Source of the DNA: Varanus komodoensis
Taxonomy: Eukaryota; Chordata; Lepidosauria; Squamata; Varanidae
Reading direction: 5' to 3'
Length of the DNA stretch: 64,000 nt
Assembly: GCF_004798865.1 (NCBI RefSeq)
Contig: NW_025335317.1
Span: forward strand, 21,754,354 to 21,818,353
The position numbers and the translations under genes were made by a program. The notes beneath the pieces were generated by a model. The model saw only the letters and a list, made by a program, of their open reading frames with translations, did no database searches and was not told the origin of the DNA. Below are positions 1 to 12,235 of this stretch, one piece after another. Position 1 is the stretch's first letter. Every line of letters begins with the position of its first letter.

Positions 1-1490
1 GATAAAAATGCATACCTTCATGCTAACTTTAACACCACTATTGATGCAGTGTCTGTTGAAATGTCCAGTGCATCTTCTTGGCCTGTTTACTGTGATCAGT
101 CAGCTTTTGGAGCTTAAGGGTATGGAGAAGATGTTTGCATCTTTATGATGCACCACATGCTGTCCTGATCCTTGTTCTTCCTGAATTATTCAAGCTAGCC
201 AAGAGCATCTGGATGGACTGTAAATGCAACATTGTGGTGATGACTACGTTCTTGAAGGAAAGAAAGTAGTCATCATTCCTAAAAGACCCTTCCCTGGATA
301 TATATGAAAACTATCGACTGGTCAGAAATATACAACTCTTGAAATTGATTTGTTTAGATTCATATAGGTTTTTCTTTTCTTTTTATGGTTTGCTTTGTAG
401 ACAAAATGTGTGTGTATATAACCTAGTCCAGAGTAAGGAGCTTCAGATAGTGGTAGTGTCACATCTGCAGGTGTTCCTGAATGAAACTGATTATGTGGAT
501 GCATTTCAATCTGGATTCCTGCCTAGTTTGGGGATAAAATCAACCTCTAGTGGATGTCCTTCAGGAGGGGATGGCAATGTATAGCCCTTAATTTACTTCT
601 TGAGTTCTTAGTGGTATTTGATACTGTTGATCATAGTGTCCTACTGGACCACTTCCATGAGTTGGATGTTGGAGGCACTATTCTATAGTGATTTGAGTCA
701 GCGGGCGTGGTCAGTTCCAAAAAGTAGCATTGGATAGCTGCACCTCAGCCTCAAGGCAGCTAAACTGTGGATTATAACAGGGTGCCATCTTGTCTCCAAG
801 GTTATTCAACATCTATATGAAGCCAATGAGACCTGTCATCAGGAGATTTGGGGTAAGGTGGCAGTCTCCAGTAAGGCTGGCAGTTCCCAGGTCTGCGAAT
901 CAGACTATTTGCCTGTACTGGATGGGATTCTATGCCTGCTGGGGTGGAAGGGGGTAAGTATTTGGTATGAGGATGCCCAGGTTCCAACTCTGTCACTTAG
1001 ATCAGGAACATTGGTGGCCCAGAGTGCCCATATCGGATGCCCAGCTGTGCTCATATCACTGCTCTGTTCAAAGAAGTACACTAGATGTCTGTTGGCTACT
1101 AAGCCATGCTCAAGTACTAAGCAAATTGAGACCAGAATATCTAGCAAGCTGCCTTCTCTTATATATGCCCAGCCAATCTATAAGATCATTGGAGGAGGCC
1201 ATTCTGAGGGTCATGCTATTACATTGTAATACCTCAGTAGTGGGGCTTCTTGGTTGCAGCACCCTGTGCAGTTCAGGAGGTCAAAAATGTGCCATGCTTC
1301 ACATGTCTCTTGAAAACACACTTGTTCACACAGGATTCTACTTAAATTCCCTGGATTCTACTTAAATTAGTGATACTGCTCCATCTTACTGTTCTTTATC
1401 TTGCTTTGTAATTGGAAATTGTTTCATATTTTATTTTAAATGTGATTTTAATATGTATATGGCTAGGGATTTTATTTTATTAGCAATATA
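1..1490 (+). mobile_element. L2-like LINE fragment (ORF2 RT part to 3' tail)
   Basis: A non-LTR retrotransposon of the L2 type, running in from the window edge. Conceptual translation in changing frames gives the L2 order of motifs: a linker ending near PVYCDQ (about 60-115), a stretch resembling the L2 'KKP...ENYRLV' entry to the RT at about 280-330, then FLNETDYVDAFQSGF (about 470-520) and VVFDTVDHSVLLDH (about 610-650), the RT motif A area. From 780 to 1365 it resembles the downstream RT and C-terminal part. Several frame changes and stops show it is dead. The AT-rich 1370-1490 stretch resembles an L2 3' UTR. The same family recurs at 19080, 30560 and 37680. The family call is from memory of L2 proteins. 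Confidence 0.75.
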
Positions 1491-2554
1491 TATGTATCAG
1501 AAATTGATACATATAAGTTAGAGTTTGTTCTGCCGGGATAATATTTTCTTTAAAGGATTTTAATGTCCAATGGAGTGAGCAGAAGTACTTCCATCTGTTC
1601 ATGTGGGTGGGTTTTGTCCCAGTTGTATCCCTTCAAGCATTCTGAAAACTGTCCTCAGACAGGGAACCCCCAGAGGAGTATTGAATGCAGCACAGGAAGA
1701 TGCAGTCAGGAGGAAATTGGATATCTCTGGCATTGAAGTAATTCTTTGAATCTAGGCTATAGTCTACAGCAGGAATGTCTGCTACAGGGTTGCTAATAGA
1801 TGAATTACTTAATCATAATGCTGTCCTTCTCTATACTCCCACTGGCAAGTAGCCCTCCTGAAGCAAGGAAATTTGTGGCAGATTTAGAAAGAAAGTCTCC
1901 TTTGAAGAACTAAGGATAATAACTAATTTCATAATTCAGAAACATCAACATCCTTTAATTCCTGCCACCAAAGCTCCCCCTGCAGCAGCTTCTTCATTTA
2001 TTATAACATCTCCAACGGCACTTGAAATGTTAGTTACCTAGCGACAGATTTTGCAGAGAACAGTTTTCAATTTTGTATGTGCAGAAAAACAGCAAACAAG
2101 CATTCGAGTACTTTGATTCATGCTGGATCAGAACAAAGGCCTGCCTAGTTGAGCATTTTGTTTTTACCGGGGCTGGCCAACTGTCTATGGGAACCCCACA
2201 ATTGCACATGAATGCAATAGTACCCTTCTGCTCATGTTCCCCAGCAACTGGTATTCAGAAGCCTCTGATACAGGAAGTAGTATTTAGCTGGCAGCACTAG
2301 TTGCTATAGATAGCCTTACTCTCAATGTGACCTTGTTCTTGTGTAACCTTCATTTAGACAAAGTTAGTGGTCATCTCTCCATTTTGTGGTAAATTCCTCA
2401 GTTTAACTTTGTATCCTTATTATAAAACATAGAGACTGCTTCAGATCAAAATAAATTGGAATGGTACACAATACCATTGAACAGAATAAAAATCCAAATT
2501 AAATTCTTATTTAAAAAAGGATATTAGAGACATGTATTTTAGAAGACAGGTCTT
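1491..2554. other. No gene seen; AT-rich unique DNA
   Basis: Ordinary AT-rich sequence with only short chance ORFs. No splice-bounded exon or recognisable repeat was found. Confidence 0.5.
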
Positions 2555-2940
2555 CAGTAAAAAGAGAAAACAATGTAATGTCAGTGCATGTATGATTTCA
2601 GCTGGAAGGCTGTTCCATTGGGTGGGAGACACCACACTAAAAGTCCTAATCCTGGTAGTTTGCAAGTTGATCCCTCACCCATGTGGGATCACTGCAAGTT
2701 CTTCGATGGAAAACTTCAGTAAGTGGCAGGATGGTTCCAAGTGGTTCAGGGCTTCATAGACTAGTACAAGAACCTCAAGCCTGGCCCAGCAGCATTGGAT
2801 AGCCAGTGCATATGCTTCAGCAAAGGAGCTGCACACAGTTGGACAAACACATTCTGTATCAGCTGCAGCTTCTGGAGCAACCTCTAAGACATCCCAATTT
2901 AGAGTACATTGCAGATATCCAGTTTTGCTGTTACTGATAC
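2555..2940 (-). mobile_element. LINE 3' region (L2/CR1-type), old copy
   Basis: The strand shown resembles the reverse complement of the 3' untranslated region common to many squamate L2/CR1-type LINEs. It has a 'ggctgttccattgggtg' block, then a 'gcttcatagactagtac' block, then 'gcagcattggatagccagtg', then 'tcagctgcagcttctgg', in the expected order. It has no coding capacity. A shorter diverged relative lies at 52110-52310. The exact subfamily is uncertain. Confidence 0.55.
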
Positions 2941-3998
2941 TTGCACCGTGGTGGCTAACCTTGCACAGTACCTATATACTTTGTAAAGTCCTTCCTTTGT
3001 CTGTCATGCATTTCCCACCATTTAAAAATCATTACAGTGGGAAGAACACATATCTTCCGAAGTCCATCTATCTAGAGCAAGTAGAAATGCCCCATTCCAG
3101 AAAGTTGTAACACTGCATTTGCCCTTCTAACTGTCCAGATTTACCCTCCAATTGCCAGAATTTTTGGAGCTCAGCCATCCAGAGTTTAAAGTATCATCTA
3201 AATTTTGTTGTATCTTGCAATATATGTGAGACCAAAGGAAGCCACCTTATACCAAAGCCTCTTAGTGGCTCATCTGGCTCAATTTAACAGCTCTCCTGCA
3301 GTCTTCCCCAGTAATGTCTGGAAGGACTAAACCTGGGGCCTTTTGCTTTCTACTACCAAGCTTCAGATACATGCTTATTGCAGCTAAAGCTATACTCCAA
3401 GTAACAGACTATCCAAAGGAAAAGACTACCAGAGATATATCAGAGTTGTTATTCTACCTTATGGTAATATAATAAGCAAAGTGTTAATCCCTTAAAACTG
3501 ACTTATCATTAGTACAAGCAAAGATGCTGGTATAGTTTTTGTTCATGTAGATAAAATAATTCAAGGGTAGTACCCAATATAATTAGGATCATGATCTAAC
3601 CAATCCTGAGGTTTTTAGCCAAAATTAAATACTTAATGTTGTAGTCCTATTAGTAAGTAGATTTAAAAAATTAAAAAGACTGTAAAGCTGGTATTGCCCA
3701 AGGCAGCTGTAGGGATTGGGCCCATTGCTTCTGCAAAAGAGCTTTCGAGGGATGTGGGAAAAGAGTTGCATCAGATGCAGAGGATGGATGTGAAGGCCAG
3801 TTGACTCAGATAAGCCAGAAAGCATCAACTCACTTGGGTACCATGGGAAGCAGCAGTGAACTTGTTAATGAGGAGGAAGTTATGACAGGTATAACTATTC
3901 CCAGGTTCGAATGCCAGTTAAAGAAGGTGTACCAAGAATGATCAGGCATTCTAAATGACCACACCTAAAGCAAACAAAACAGAACTACCTGCTTTAAA
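2941..3998. other. No gene seen
   Basis: AT-rich unique sequence. Short ORFs here show no family resemblance. Confidence 0.5.
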
Positions 3999-4190
3999 GT
4001 TGTCCATGGGGTTTTCAGGGCAAGGATACTGGAGCGGGTTGCCATTTCCTTCTCCAGTGGATCACTTTTGTCAGCTCTCTGGTATGTCCTGCCCATCTTG
4101 GGTGCCCCTGCATGGCATAGCTCATAGCTTCATCATGTATGCAAGTCCCTTTAGCACATCAAGGCAGTGATCGCTTTAAAGGTGGGGTGT
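3999..4190 (+). mobile_element. BovB (RTE) LINE 3' tail, truncated
   Basis: A 5'-truncated BovB insertion containing only the 3' untranslated end: 'ttgtccatggggttttc', then a 'ggatactggagcgggttgcc' block, then 'ggcatagctcatagcttcat' and 'aaggcagtgatc'. The last part aligns by eye with 48904-49000, where it sits directly behind BovB coding sequence, which supports the assignment. The overlapping short ORF is meaningless. Confidence 0.75.
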
Positions 4191-7142
4191 TAGTAAACTG
4201 AGTTTGGGAAGGAGAAAAGACATGCAGTTTAAAATCAACTTCTTGCCATTAAGTCCGCGCTTCCCACATGGCTTGACTACTTAGAATTTTAACTATACTT
4301 ATTTCTTTTGTTATTTGTTTCTGCAATATCCCTCATTTATTCTTCAAAGACAGCTTGTTTTCTGTTACAGTAATAAAATATTAGTTAAGTATTTGTCCTT
4401 GCCTGCCCAGTGGAAAAGGGGATTGAGAGGACCAACTTTAAAAGCAATCTCCATGATAAGCAACTGGTAAAATTGGGAGGAGCATCTGAATGGCAAATGC
4501 TCATCAAATGAAGAATTAGTTGGATAAACACTGGATACATTTCCTTCCCCTGCATTCTGCAGCTGCAATATGGTGATGTGATTGCATGAATATTGGACAA
4601 TCTTCACATTGAGACAGTCAATATTCATTTAAGATTTCATGCCGAATTTTTTTTTTGTAGGAATCATGAAAATCTCCTAATAAGAACACAAAAAAATCCA
4701 CTCCCAAATCCTCTTTAGGTAGTGCAGAGGCTTTGAGACATGTGACATGATATGACCTATACAAAAATCCATGGATACGTCTACCTATGTTATTTTCTGT
4801 CTGCCATTTGGAAAATGTTTGGAAAACAGCCATGTGTGTCTTGGAGACTGAAGAAACTGAACTACTTGGAATATTTTCAAAAATACTTCTTTGGGGATCC
4901 ATGTTCAACTAGAGAATAGCCACTTGCAATTACGTATGTGAAACTGTAATTATGATGTGAATTCTTCATGATTTGAACGTCTTATTGCTTTACCTTTCAC
5001 CAAATACAATCAGTACTTATCAGTGAGGTGGAAGGAAAGCTATGTTATTGATGATGAAAACTTTATCAATCACACTCAAATGTGTAACTTGCTTTTGGTA
5101 AAAAAAAAAACCCTGATAGTTGAACATAAGTAAATCTCAAGGCAGCAGTATGTACCTTTTTTCCAATCTTCAAAAGGTGTTTCTGTTTGAATATAAAGTT
5201 GATTAAGAAGAGAAATGTTTATAATGTTACTGGTGCAGGAATAGCCTTACAAAACATATCATATTATATTCTATGAGGTAATAAGTTTTGGTCTTGATAG
5301 GTAGACCAAAAGGGGTAATGGATTAGTGGCAGTGGGGAAGAAAATGTGCAATGTTACCTTTAATTTTTGCACTTAAAGATGTTTGTGTTTATAGCACTGT
5401 TCATGCTGCTCATATATGTATTGATTTTATCTCCCTCCTTTCTGCCAAAAAGTGGCAAGGCTATTAATGGCACTCAAGACTTCATGAAGAAAAGCCCCAC
5501 TTCATATGCTAAAAACAATGCCAATGTATTTAAAACTAGCCCACGAACAAAGAAGATATTCTCTGATAGCAACTATTTCCGTTTGGAACATTTGTGTATG
5601 AGAATTACTTTGGCCTACATGGAGCCTGGAGTGTTATTTCCCATACCAAAATTTTCAGTTGAATGAGAGCAAAGTCTGGGATGGTTGCATGCTATCTGCC
5701 TAGTCATCCCTGTCTCTTTTTCCTTACATCGCTCATATATACTGTGAGAGATGTGAGGAAAAATCCAGTGCTAGATTTTAGGTCACTCTTGAGATCTTCA
5801 TATAACCATTTTGACATCCCAAGAGTTTTAATAGTATAGAAAATATGTCAGAAACAACCAGAAATAAACCACTGGAACATTCTGTTCCCTGTAGTTATTT
5901 CTCTTCATGGTCTCATGACAGCTTTAAGTTTACAGTGTTGTTATCTTTAATATTTATTTTGACTGTGAAATATCGCAACAGAGAACTGAGAGACAGTAAA
6001 CTTTTATCTATGATAAGGAAGCTAGGTTAGGTATGAACATATCTGTCAATGTCTGTCTTTCTCATTTTCTCTTTTTTCCACTCTTAAGTTCACATTTCTG
6101 TATCACTTTGTGGGTTTTTGAAACTCACCATGAAAATGTGTGTGCTTTTGCAATGTTCACTGCTACAGTGCATTCTTATACATTGTTTTCACCAATATGT
6201 ACAGTTTGGAATGCATTTTTATTAATCATTTGCACCAATTAGGAGAAGTGAAAACACGAAAGGGTGCGTATTGGTTCAAGAAGTGAGAATCAGGTGATGG
6301 TTCAAAAAGTGCTAATTAGGGCATGACCATGTGCATGTATAGAGAAAAAAAAATCTGTCAACTACTCCAGTCAACTAGCTCCTTCTCTTGACAAACTGTC
6401 CCTCTTGGGCCACAGCAGAGAAACTATTCCATCATATCTGTATATTAGGAAGCTACTAACTTCCAAAGATAATATGTTTCATTATGGTTTGCTGCTTAGT
6501 TTCATATGAAATCACAGCTTCTTTGACAATTTGAAAATTGGACAATTTTTCTTTAAAGGGAAACAGACTGGAAGGCGGTAAGACTTCCATGTAATTGGTA
6601 TCAACTGAATATATAAATTTAATTCAGGTGAAAACATTCATATGTAGCATTTTGACAATTTCAATTGACAATTCAATAACAGAATGTTTAGTGAGTTGTA
6701 TAACTGACTGATTATCTGGTATCAGAAGTTTCAAGTCCATCTTGCCTGCATTCACAGGTGCATGTACAGTATTTAGTACATTAAGGGAGAAGGCTTATAC
6801 ATTTTTAGATGGAAAAAAGGCCTACAACTCCCAGCCAGCCATGTGCCTTAAATTCTAAAACTACAAGTCAGTAACAATAGACACATTTTCCTGATATATA
6901 GCTTTTTCATTACTGATCTTCCCAGTAACGGGTAGTCATATTGATTGTTGAGGTTGTTTTAGGCCTTACTCCAAGTTTACAGGAGGCTTCACTGAGATTC
7001 AGTACTACTGAATAGTGCTTTGTATGAATGCTACACATGGAAAGGTCCGTGCTAGGAGTTCTTGCAAACTAATCAATGTGAAATTGGTTCCCTGGCCAAT
7101 GCCATTATGTTAATGAAAATTGACTGCCATATCTTATGTCAG
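4191..7142. other. No supported gene; unique DNA with chance ORFs
   Basis: About 3 kb without a clear repeat. ORFs at 4618-4908 (-) and 5367-5666 (+) reach about 100 codons. The latter begins with a hydrophobic stretch (MFVFIALFMLLIYVLIL) followed by a basic segment, like a type II membrane anchor, but it matches no family I know and has no convincing flanking splice or Kozak context. A short stretch near 6822-6840 resembles the inner part of the palindromic MITE at 7143. Confidence 0.45.
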
Positions 7143-7245
7143 TTTTCCCCAACTGGGTATTGAACTACAACTGCCATTATTCCCTAGCCAGCCATGGTTG
7201 GACGAGGGGATGCTGGAATTATAGTTCATCTGGAAAGTGCCAAGT
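7143..7245. mobile_element. Palindromic non-autonomous DNA transposon (hAT-like MITE), diverged
   Basis: Contains the pattern of a short, widespread amniote MITE: 'ttccccaactgg', 'gaactacaactgccatta', 'ccagccatgg', then the inverted half 'gatgctggaattatagttc' and 'catctggaaagtgcc'. The two halves are roughly complementary. A second copy is at 27646-27765. The hAT assignment is from memory. Terminal duplications are not clear. Confidence 0.5.
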
Positions 7246-7337
7246 TAGTATAAGCTGTCTTATGTGGTGAGCCATTTTGTTGCTGTTGTTTTTGCCTGTT
7301 GCAGCAAAAATTGTCCATGGTTTATTTATGTGTTATG

Positions 7338-7648
7338 TGTCATAGAATCATGGAAGCATAGAATAGTAGAGTTGGAAGGGGCCATGAAGGCCACTGGGTC
7401 CTACACTCTAGTGTCAGCAAGTAGAGATAGCCTTTGAGGTACTTATAGAGGGATATCATGTCCCCCCTCAGTCTTCTCTTCTCAAGGCTGAACATGTCCA
7501 TTCTCTCCTCATAGGGCAGTGTTTCCAAAACCTGGTTCATTTTTGTTGCCATCTTCTGGACCCTTTCTAATTTCTCTGCATCTTTCTTAAATCTTGGTGC
7601 CCATAACTGGACTCAGTGTTCTAGATGAGGTCTGACTAGGGTGTCCTA
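7338..7648 (-). mobile_element. CR1 LINE 3' end
   Basis: Reverse complement of the CR1 ORF2 C-terminus and 3' UTR. On the minus strand the reading frame gives ...[28 protein letters not shown], the highly conserved CR1 C-terminal motif, and the 3' end on this strand lies at about 7340 ('atagaatcatgg' as seen on the plus strand). It is 5'-truncated, as CR1 insertions usually are. The clean 70-codon frame is unusually well kept for a truncated copy. Confidence 0.9.
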
Positions 7649-8559
7649 ATCATCCTTATTGAAAGTTAGGATGAAAAAGTTCCATTCTATCATCATCACC
7701 ATCATAAGGTCTAGTAGGCTTCGATGAAGCTCAATCCTTAATAGCACTGCTTGCCAGCCTGCTTCATCTAAGACTACAAGTGTAGGAACAAGTGTATTAT
7801 AGGTCCATTGAGTAATTGTTGACACAGAAATGCCATGGTACAGGTTGCTCATAAAAGTTAGGAGTCACCATTAAGAAAATTGTATGCAGCACATAATAAT
7901 TCTCAGACTGAACTAGCTCTAATGCTTTTAATGATGAACAGCTTTTTTAAATATGTTGGACAAAGGAATCAGTAAGGATATACTAAGATTATGATGCTGC
8001 TGCTTAAAATACAGTAATGTACTCTAATGTACATCTCATAAGGTGAAAACTCATCAGTAAACCAGGCCTGGAGACTGCTGTGGCCTCTATGAACTTATCC
8101 AATTATGCTTTCAGTGCTACAATGTAATGGTGATAAAATTTATAAGTAAAGGCAAAGTTAGTAAGAAATAATTGCAATTCTTCAGCAACAGCTATTAAGT
8201 GAGCAACCATAAAAAATGCAGCCAGATAGCAAGATCGTATACACTCTCAAATGTATGATTCAACTTTATTTGGAGATGATACTATTTTGTCAGATCAGAT
8301 TTTTATTTTTCATATGTATACATAAGAAATCAGACAGATAAAATTCTGACCTAGTATTCCCATTCAGTGGTTTTCATGTGAATTGTATGTGAGAGAGAGA
8401 AGGAAAGAGATTTCGTGCTAGAGGAGTATGGCTTATCCAGTGGGGATGCCCTCAACTCTTTGAATTCAGAGCACTCTTCACACTCCTCAGAGCACAGAAA
8501 CTGCCTGTTTTAGCTACCCAGTTCCAGATTTCAGGGCAGGAGAGGAGGAAGCTGAGGCA
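7649..8559. other. No gene seen
   Basis: AT-rich unique sequence with a short purine run near 8390-8412. Nothing is recognisable as coding. Confidence 0.5.
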
Positions 8560-8762
8560 CCTTTTATTTATTCATTTATACATGGATTTATAGGCCGCCT
8601 ATAATTGCCAAGGCCTTCCTAGGTGGCTTACAATACATAAAACATATTAACAAAGTAAAACACATTAAAACCAATTGAAACATATATAAAAGCAGTATGA
8701 AAAGGGCCACAGCATGCAGAATAAATGTGTAAAAAATTCCTAAAAAGGCATCAGAATACATC
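8560..8762 (-). mobile_element. LINE 3' tail (L2/CR1-type)
   Basis: Begins with 'tttatttattcatttata' and continues into 'aggccgcctata...aggtggcttacaata' and A-rich sequence. This is the minus-strand form of the short 3' tail shared by several squamate LINEs and by SINEs that borrow it. Similar tails occur at 22328, 40455 and 43108 (minus) and at 60271 (plus). Confidence 0.6.
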
Positions 8763-8892
8763 CATCCTAGCTTGGCAGCACTGCTCCCCTCCCCTCCTTG
8801 CCCCCTGAATACACAAGATCACTTTCACAACACTGGGGAGGCAGCCAGTGTAATCTTCCAGTGTGGGCTTTGCAGCAGAGAAAGAAAGGTTA

Positions 8893-8957
8893 TCCATGTA
8901 TGTGTGTCACACTCCATGTATGTGTGTCACACATACCTCCATGTATGTGTGTCACAC
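8893..8957. repeat. Minisatellite, three copies of a 20-bp unit
   Basis: The unit tccatgtatgtgtgtcacac occurs at 8893-8912, 8913-8932 and 8938-8957. The last copy is preceded by five extra bases. The copies are identical, so the expansion looks recent. Confidence 0.9.
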
Positions 8958-8962
8958 AAGCA

Positions 8963-10180
8963 AAGTCAGAGTGTTTGCTTGTGGCCATCTAGGCACTGTC
9001 TAGTGGCCATAGCACTGCTCTATTCCACAGCTACCAAGGAGACTAATTGTAATTATACTCTAATCAGTTCTTGTTTGGGTTTTGTTTTTTTGTCCCCGAA
9101 TGGATGCTTTTGTGTTTTATTATGCATTTCCAAGCCATGTAAAGTAGTGGCTCATGTTTCTCTTTCTAAACTCACCCACCTGTTGGTATTTTCTCTGCAA
9201 TATTTCTGTAAGGAAAACAGGCAATTAGAATATTCTTCTAATAATATATAACTCCTCCCAGCCTTCATAACTCACTTCCCCTTTCCAGAGCACAGTTGTT
9301 CTCGTCCATTTCAGATTTTGGGGATGAACTTTATATTAGTTAACCGGAAACTTTGAAATCAATGGTTGTATCTGAAAGAGGATGGATATTGTTACCAAGA
9401 CAACTAGTTGCTCATACCTAGAGCTGGACTAGGATCAATAACAAAAAGGTTGGAGATTATAGAGTAATTTAAATAGTCCCAGAAGTCTGGATATTCAGAA
9501 CATTTGCTGGAACCCCAGCCCCAGTGCTAACCTAAACTTCTAGAGCACTTTTTAGGTTTCCCATCCAGTCCCATGCCACTTTTAGCAGTACTGAAGAAGA
9601 CCCCCTTCCAGGAGATATCTTGGAGAGGTGCACTAATTAGGCCACATTCTCCGAGCTTAGGAGGTAATTATCAATGGCAATTACCCATGGGTGGCTTATC
9701 AAATGAAGGTAAGGCTTCACTTTTAAGTACTTCCTTGTATTCATATGCTGGAAATCATCTTATGCGTCTGATAGTAAATTTTCCCCCTTCTGCAAGTACT
9801 ATGTACTTTGTCTTTTGAGGGAGTGGGGGAGGAGAAAATGTGAGTACTACTGCTCATTATGTGAAGAAATCTGGCCTTTCTGAAGTGACCAAAGGCCAAA
9901 ACAAAAAAACAAATGGAAACAAACGGACGTGAATTATAGAAATACTATGTTATGAAGATCAACTAAATGGTCAAGGATCTGCTGTATCTCTTTCCAAAAC
10001 TATTGAATAAATGTTCAGTAAATCATTTTAATGCCTATGAATGCAGGCTGAAGTATGTATTTATTGTATTTATGTGATTATGTGAAAGGACTGGAAAACT
10101 ATGGAAAAATGTGTTCTTCATAGTTCTGTGAAAATGGAAATGAGAATGTGAATGGAACAGTAAAAATCAGTAATCTTGGT
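8963..10180. other. No gene seen
   Basis: AT-rich unique sequence. ORFs at 8772-9251 and 9573-9818 look like chance and resemble no family. Confidence 0.45.
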
Positions 10181-10341
10181 TTCTTCGTCGTGGCCTCTGT
10201 GCATCACACATATGGGTGCTGCGCTTCTGCAGTGCCTAGGCCAGAAGATTGGAAAGCTAACAGTTTTTGGCAGGAAAACTCCGCTCTCCTCCTCCTACAT
10301 AGTATAAATAGAGCGGAGTGTCTGTCATTTTACTCAGTCTT
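10181..10341 (+). repeat. DIRS left inverted terminal repeat
   Basis: Pairs with 15838-15997 in reverse complement. Shared blocks include 'cacacatatgggtgctg', 'cagtgcctagg', 'ggaaaactccgctc' and 'atagtataaatagagcgg'. The outermost 20 or so bases differ between the two ends, which is normal for DIRS because each tip has its own complement inside the internal complementary region. Confidence 0.9.
10303..10310 (+). promoter_or_regulatory. Putative TATA box of the DIRS element
   Basis: TATAAATA lies in the left terminal repeat about 250 bp upstream of the gag-like region, and it is preserved in the right repeat on the opposite strand (15866-15873). That it acts as a promoter is inference from position and motif. 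Confidence 0.45.
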
Positions 10342-10562
10342 TGCAACCGCCATTCGCCTCATGCTTGTTCGTCTCTTGCTTAGATTCTGCCTCGTGCTTC
10401 TTGTTCGTTCTACAGTTCTTGTAAACTTATCTTGTTATATCTTGTTGTATTCCAAGTTTTTTCTCTTATCCGTTTAAATCTTTCTTTCTTTCTAAAAAAA
10501 AAAAAACTAAAACAAAAATATTATACTTTACCCTCTGCACTGTCCTCTTTTCTTCCTTTTCG

Positions 10563-12235
10563 CGATGGTGCAGTGAGCGGCATTTTGCAAATGTATCCAG
10601 TGCGTCCCCAGCGGAACCGCACTATCTATGCCTCCTCTGCCTCGGTAAGGGGCATAGAACCGATAAGTGTGGCCATTGCTTGGCTTTCACAAAGCAGGCC
10701 AGAAAAAATAGGGAGAACCATCTCTGCAAGCTAGTCTGGGACCAGGCCTTGATGCAATCAGACCAGTTGGTCTTAAAGCCTGACTCCTCTTCAACCGTGC
10801 CTCCTCAGCGCTCTGCCTCAGCCATGCCCTTGAAGCGCCCTGCCTCGGCCTCTGCTGCACCTTCACAGCATCCTTCGGACGAAGGCGCCACTTCAGTGGA
10901 GGCCCAACAGCTACCTTGTCCCCCGACCAAGCAACGGGAGAAGCGTAAGCCGGATCTGATAAATCCTCTGGGCACAAAAAGTCGAGGAAGGACAAGACAG
11001 ACAAGCAGGCTCGTAAGAGCAAAAAACCCGGCCACCCCAAACACCGGAGTTTGGGTTCATTGGGGTTCTTGGTACCGACCGCTGCTACGGTACCAACTTC
11101 CTCGGGACTGGCCCTGCAGTCAGCAATGCAGGTGACTCTGCCGGGATCCCCCAGGCAACTTGTTCGGCCTGAGAGCACGTCCCCTCAACAACCAGAGGCA
11201 CCGCTTAGGGAGTATCTCAGATGGAGAGATCAGAGACTTCCCTCCGTGGGAAGGTTCTTCAACCCCAGTGCCTACGGCCATGTTTCCTGCAAACTCTCCA
11301 TTGCCACCTAGACGTCGAAGCCGTTCTGCTGACTGTCCAGCCGATGACTGGCCAATGCCGGGATACGGTGGTTTCACAGGTTGGGGTGAATACCACTCGT
11401 TTGGCTACTACCCACAGGACCATCAGTCACCACCGGTCCCAAGGGAGGCGCCATCCATGTCAGGGCATGCAGAAAGGAGGCGCCCAACATGTCCGGAGTC
11501 CTCTTCTTCCAGTGAGCATTACCGCTGTCAGGAAGATGAGTCGGAAGTGGACTCCGCATCTCCCAATGTGGCCATTACTTTCCAGGGCCCTGGGTCCCCG
11601 GATGAGCCCCATGTGACCTTCGCAGAGCTCATCTCTCACCTGGTTTGGTCGCTGGAGATCAAGGCCCACCATCACTCCGGTCCCAGCACTGATAGATTTT
11701 ACGACATAGTCCAGGGCGAGCAGTCTGCAGCCATAGCCTTGCTGCTCATCACCACGCTCCGCCAAGCGATGGTCCAGCCCTGGGACCAACCAGCTCAACC
11801 ACAGGCTACGTCTCGTCGATACGAAGCCATGTACCTGGTTCGGGAGGAAGACATACCCTTCCTACTATGTCACGCAAAACCGAACTCAGTGGTGGTTGAG
11901 TCCTTCCAGGGCAGGGAGTTGAGGGGTCATACAGCCCCTTGCAATGAGGAAGGGAGAAAGATCGACATGCTTGCACGCTGGGTCTGTGGGCCTCTGGACT
12001 CAGCCTCCACATATTGAATTATGAAGTGACACTGTCGCGTTACCAGTACTTCATAATGCAGAAGCTGGAGAATGTCACTGCTTCCCTTCCGGATCACCAA
12101 GCGGACCTGGCCAGAGTGATTATAAAGGAGGCAATGCAAGTGGCCATTCAACAACTCTTCACTGCAAGGCATCATGTGGACACTGATTCTAGGGCCTTGG
12201 TCAGTGCATTTCTCTTCGGCGGCATGCGTGGCTAA
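10563..12235 (+). pseudogene. DIRS gag-like region (fossil)
   Basis: The first coding region of the DIRS element, between the left repeat and the RT region. It is rich in Pro, Ser, Arg and Gln with a Cys/His-containing stretch near the start, as in DIRS ORF1 proteins, which are thought to be nucleic-acid-binding structural proteins. The longest uninterrupted stretch in the whole window (about 285 codons, 11160-12017) falls here. It is assigned by position and composition; such ORF1 proteins are poorly conserved. The region is broken. Confidence 0.6.

Noticed and set aside
3999-4190. Ruminant origin or contamination suggested by BovB-like sequence
   Set aside because: The Sauria SINE and the CR1, L2 and DIRS content fit a squamate; ruminant SINEs such as Bov-A were not seen.
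8893-8957. CRISPR-like array
   Set aside because: Direct repeats without unique spacers of regular length in a vertebrate genome; a minisatellite.
10801-11170. Minus-strand ORFs opposite the DIRS gag-like region
   Set aside because: Shadow frames caused by the GC-rich composition of the element.
11160-12017. Longest open frame in the window (285 codons) as a host gene
   Set aside because: It lies wholly inside the DIRS element, in its gag-like region, and is part of that fossil.
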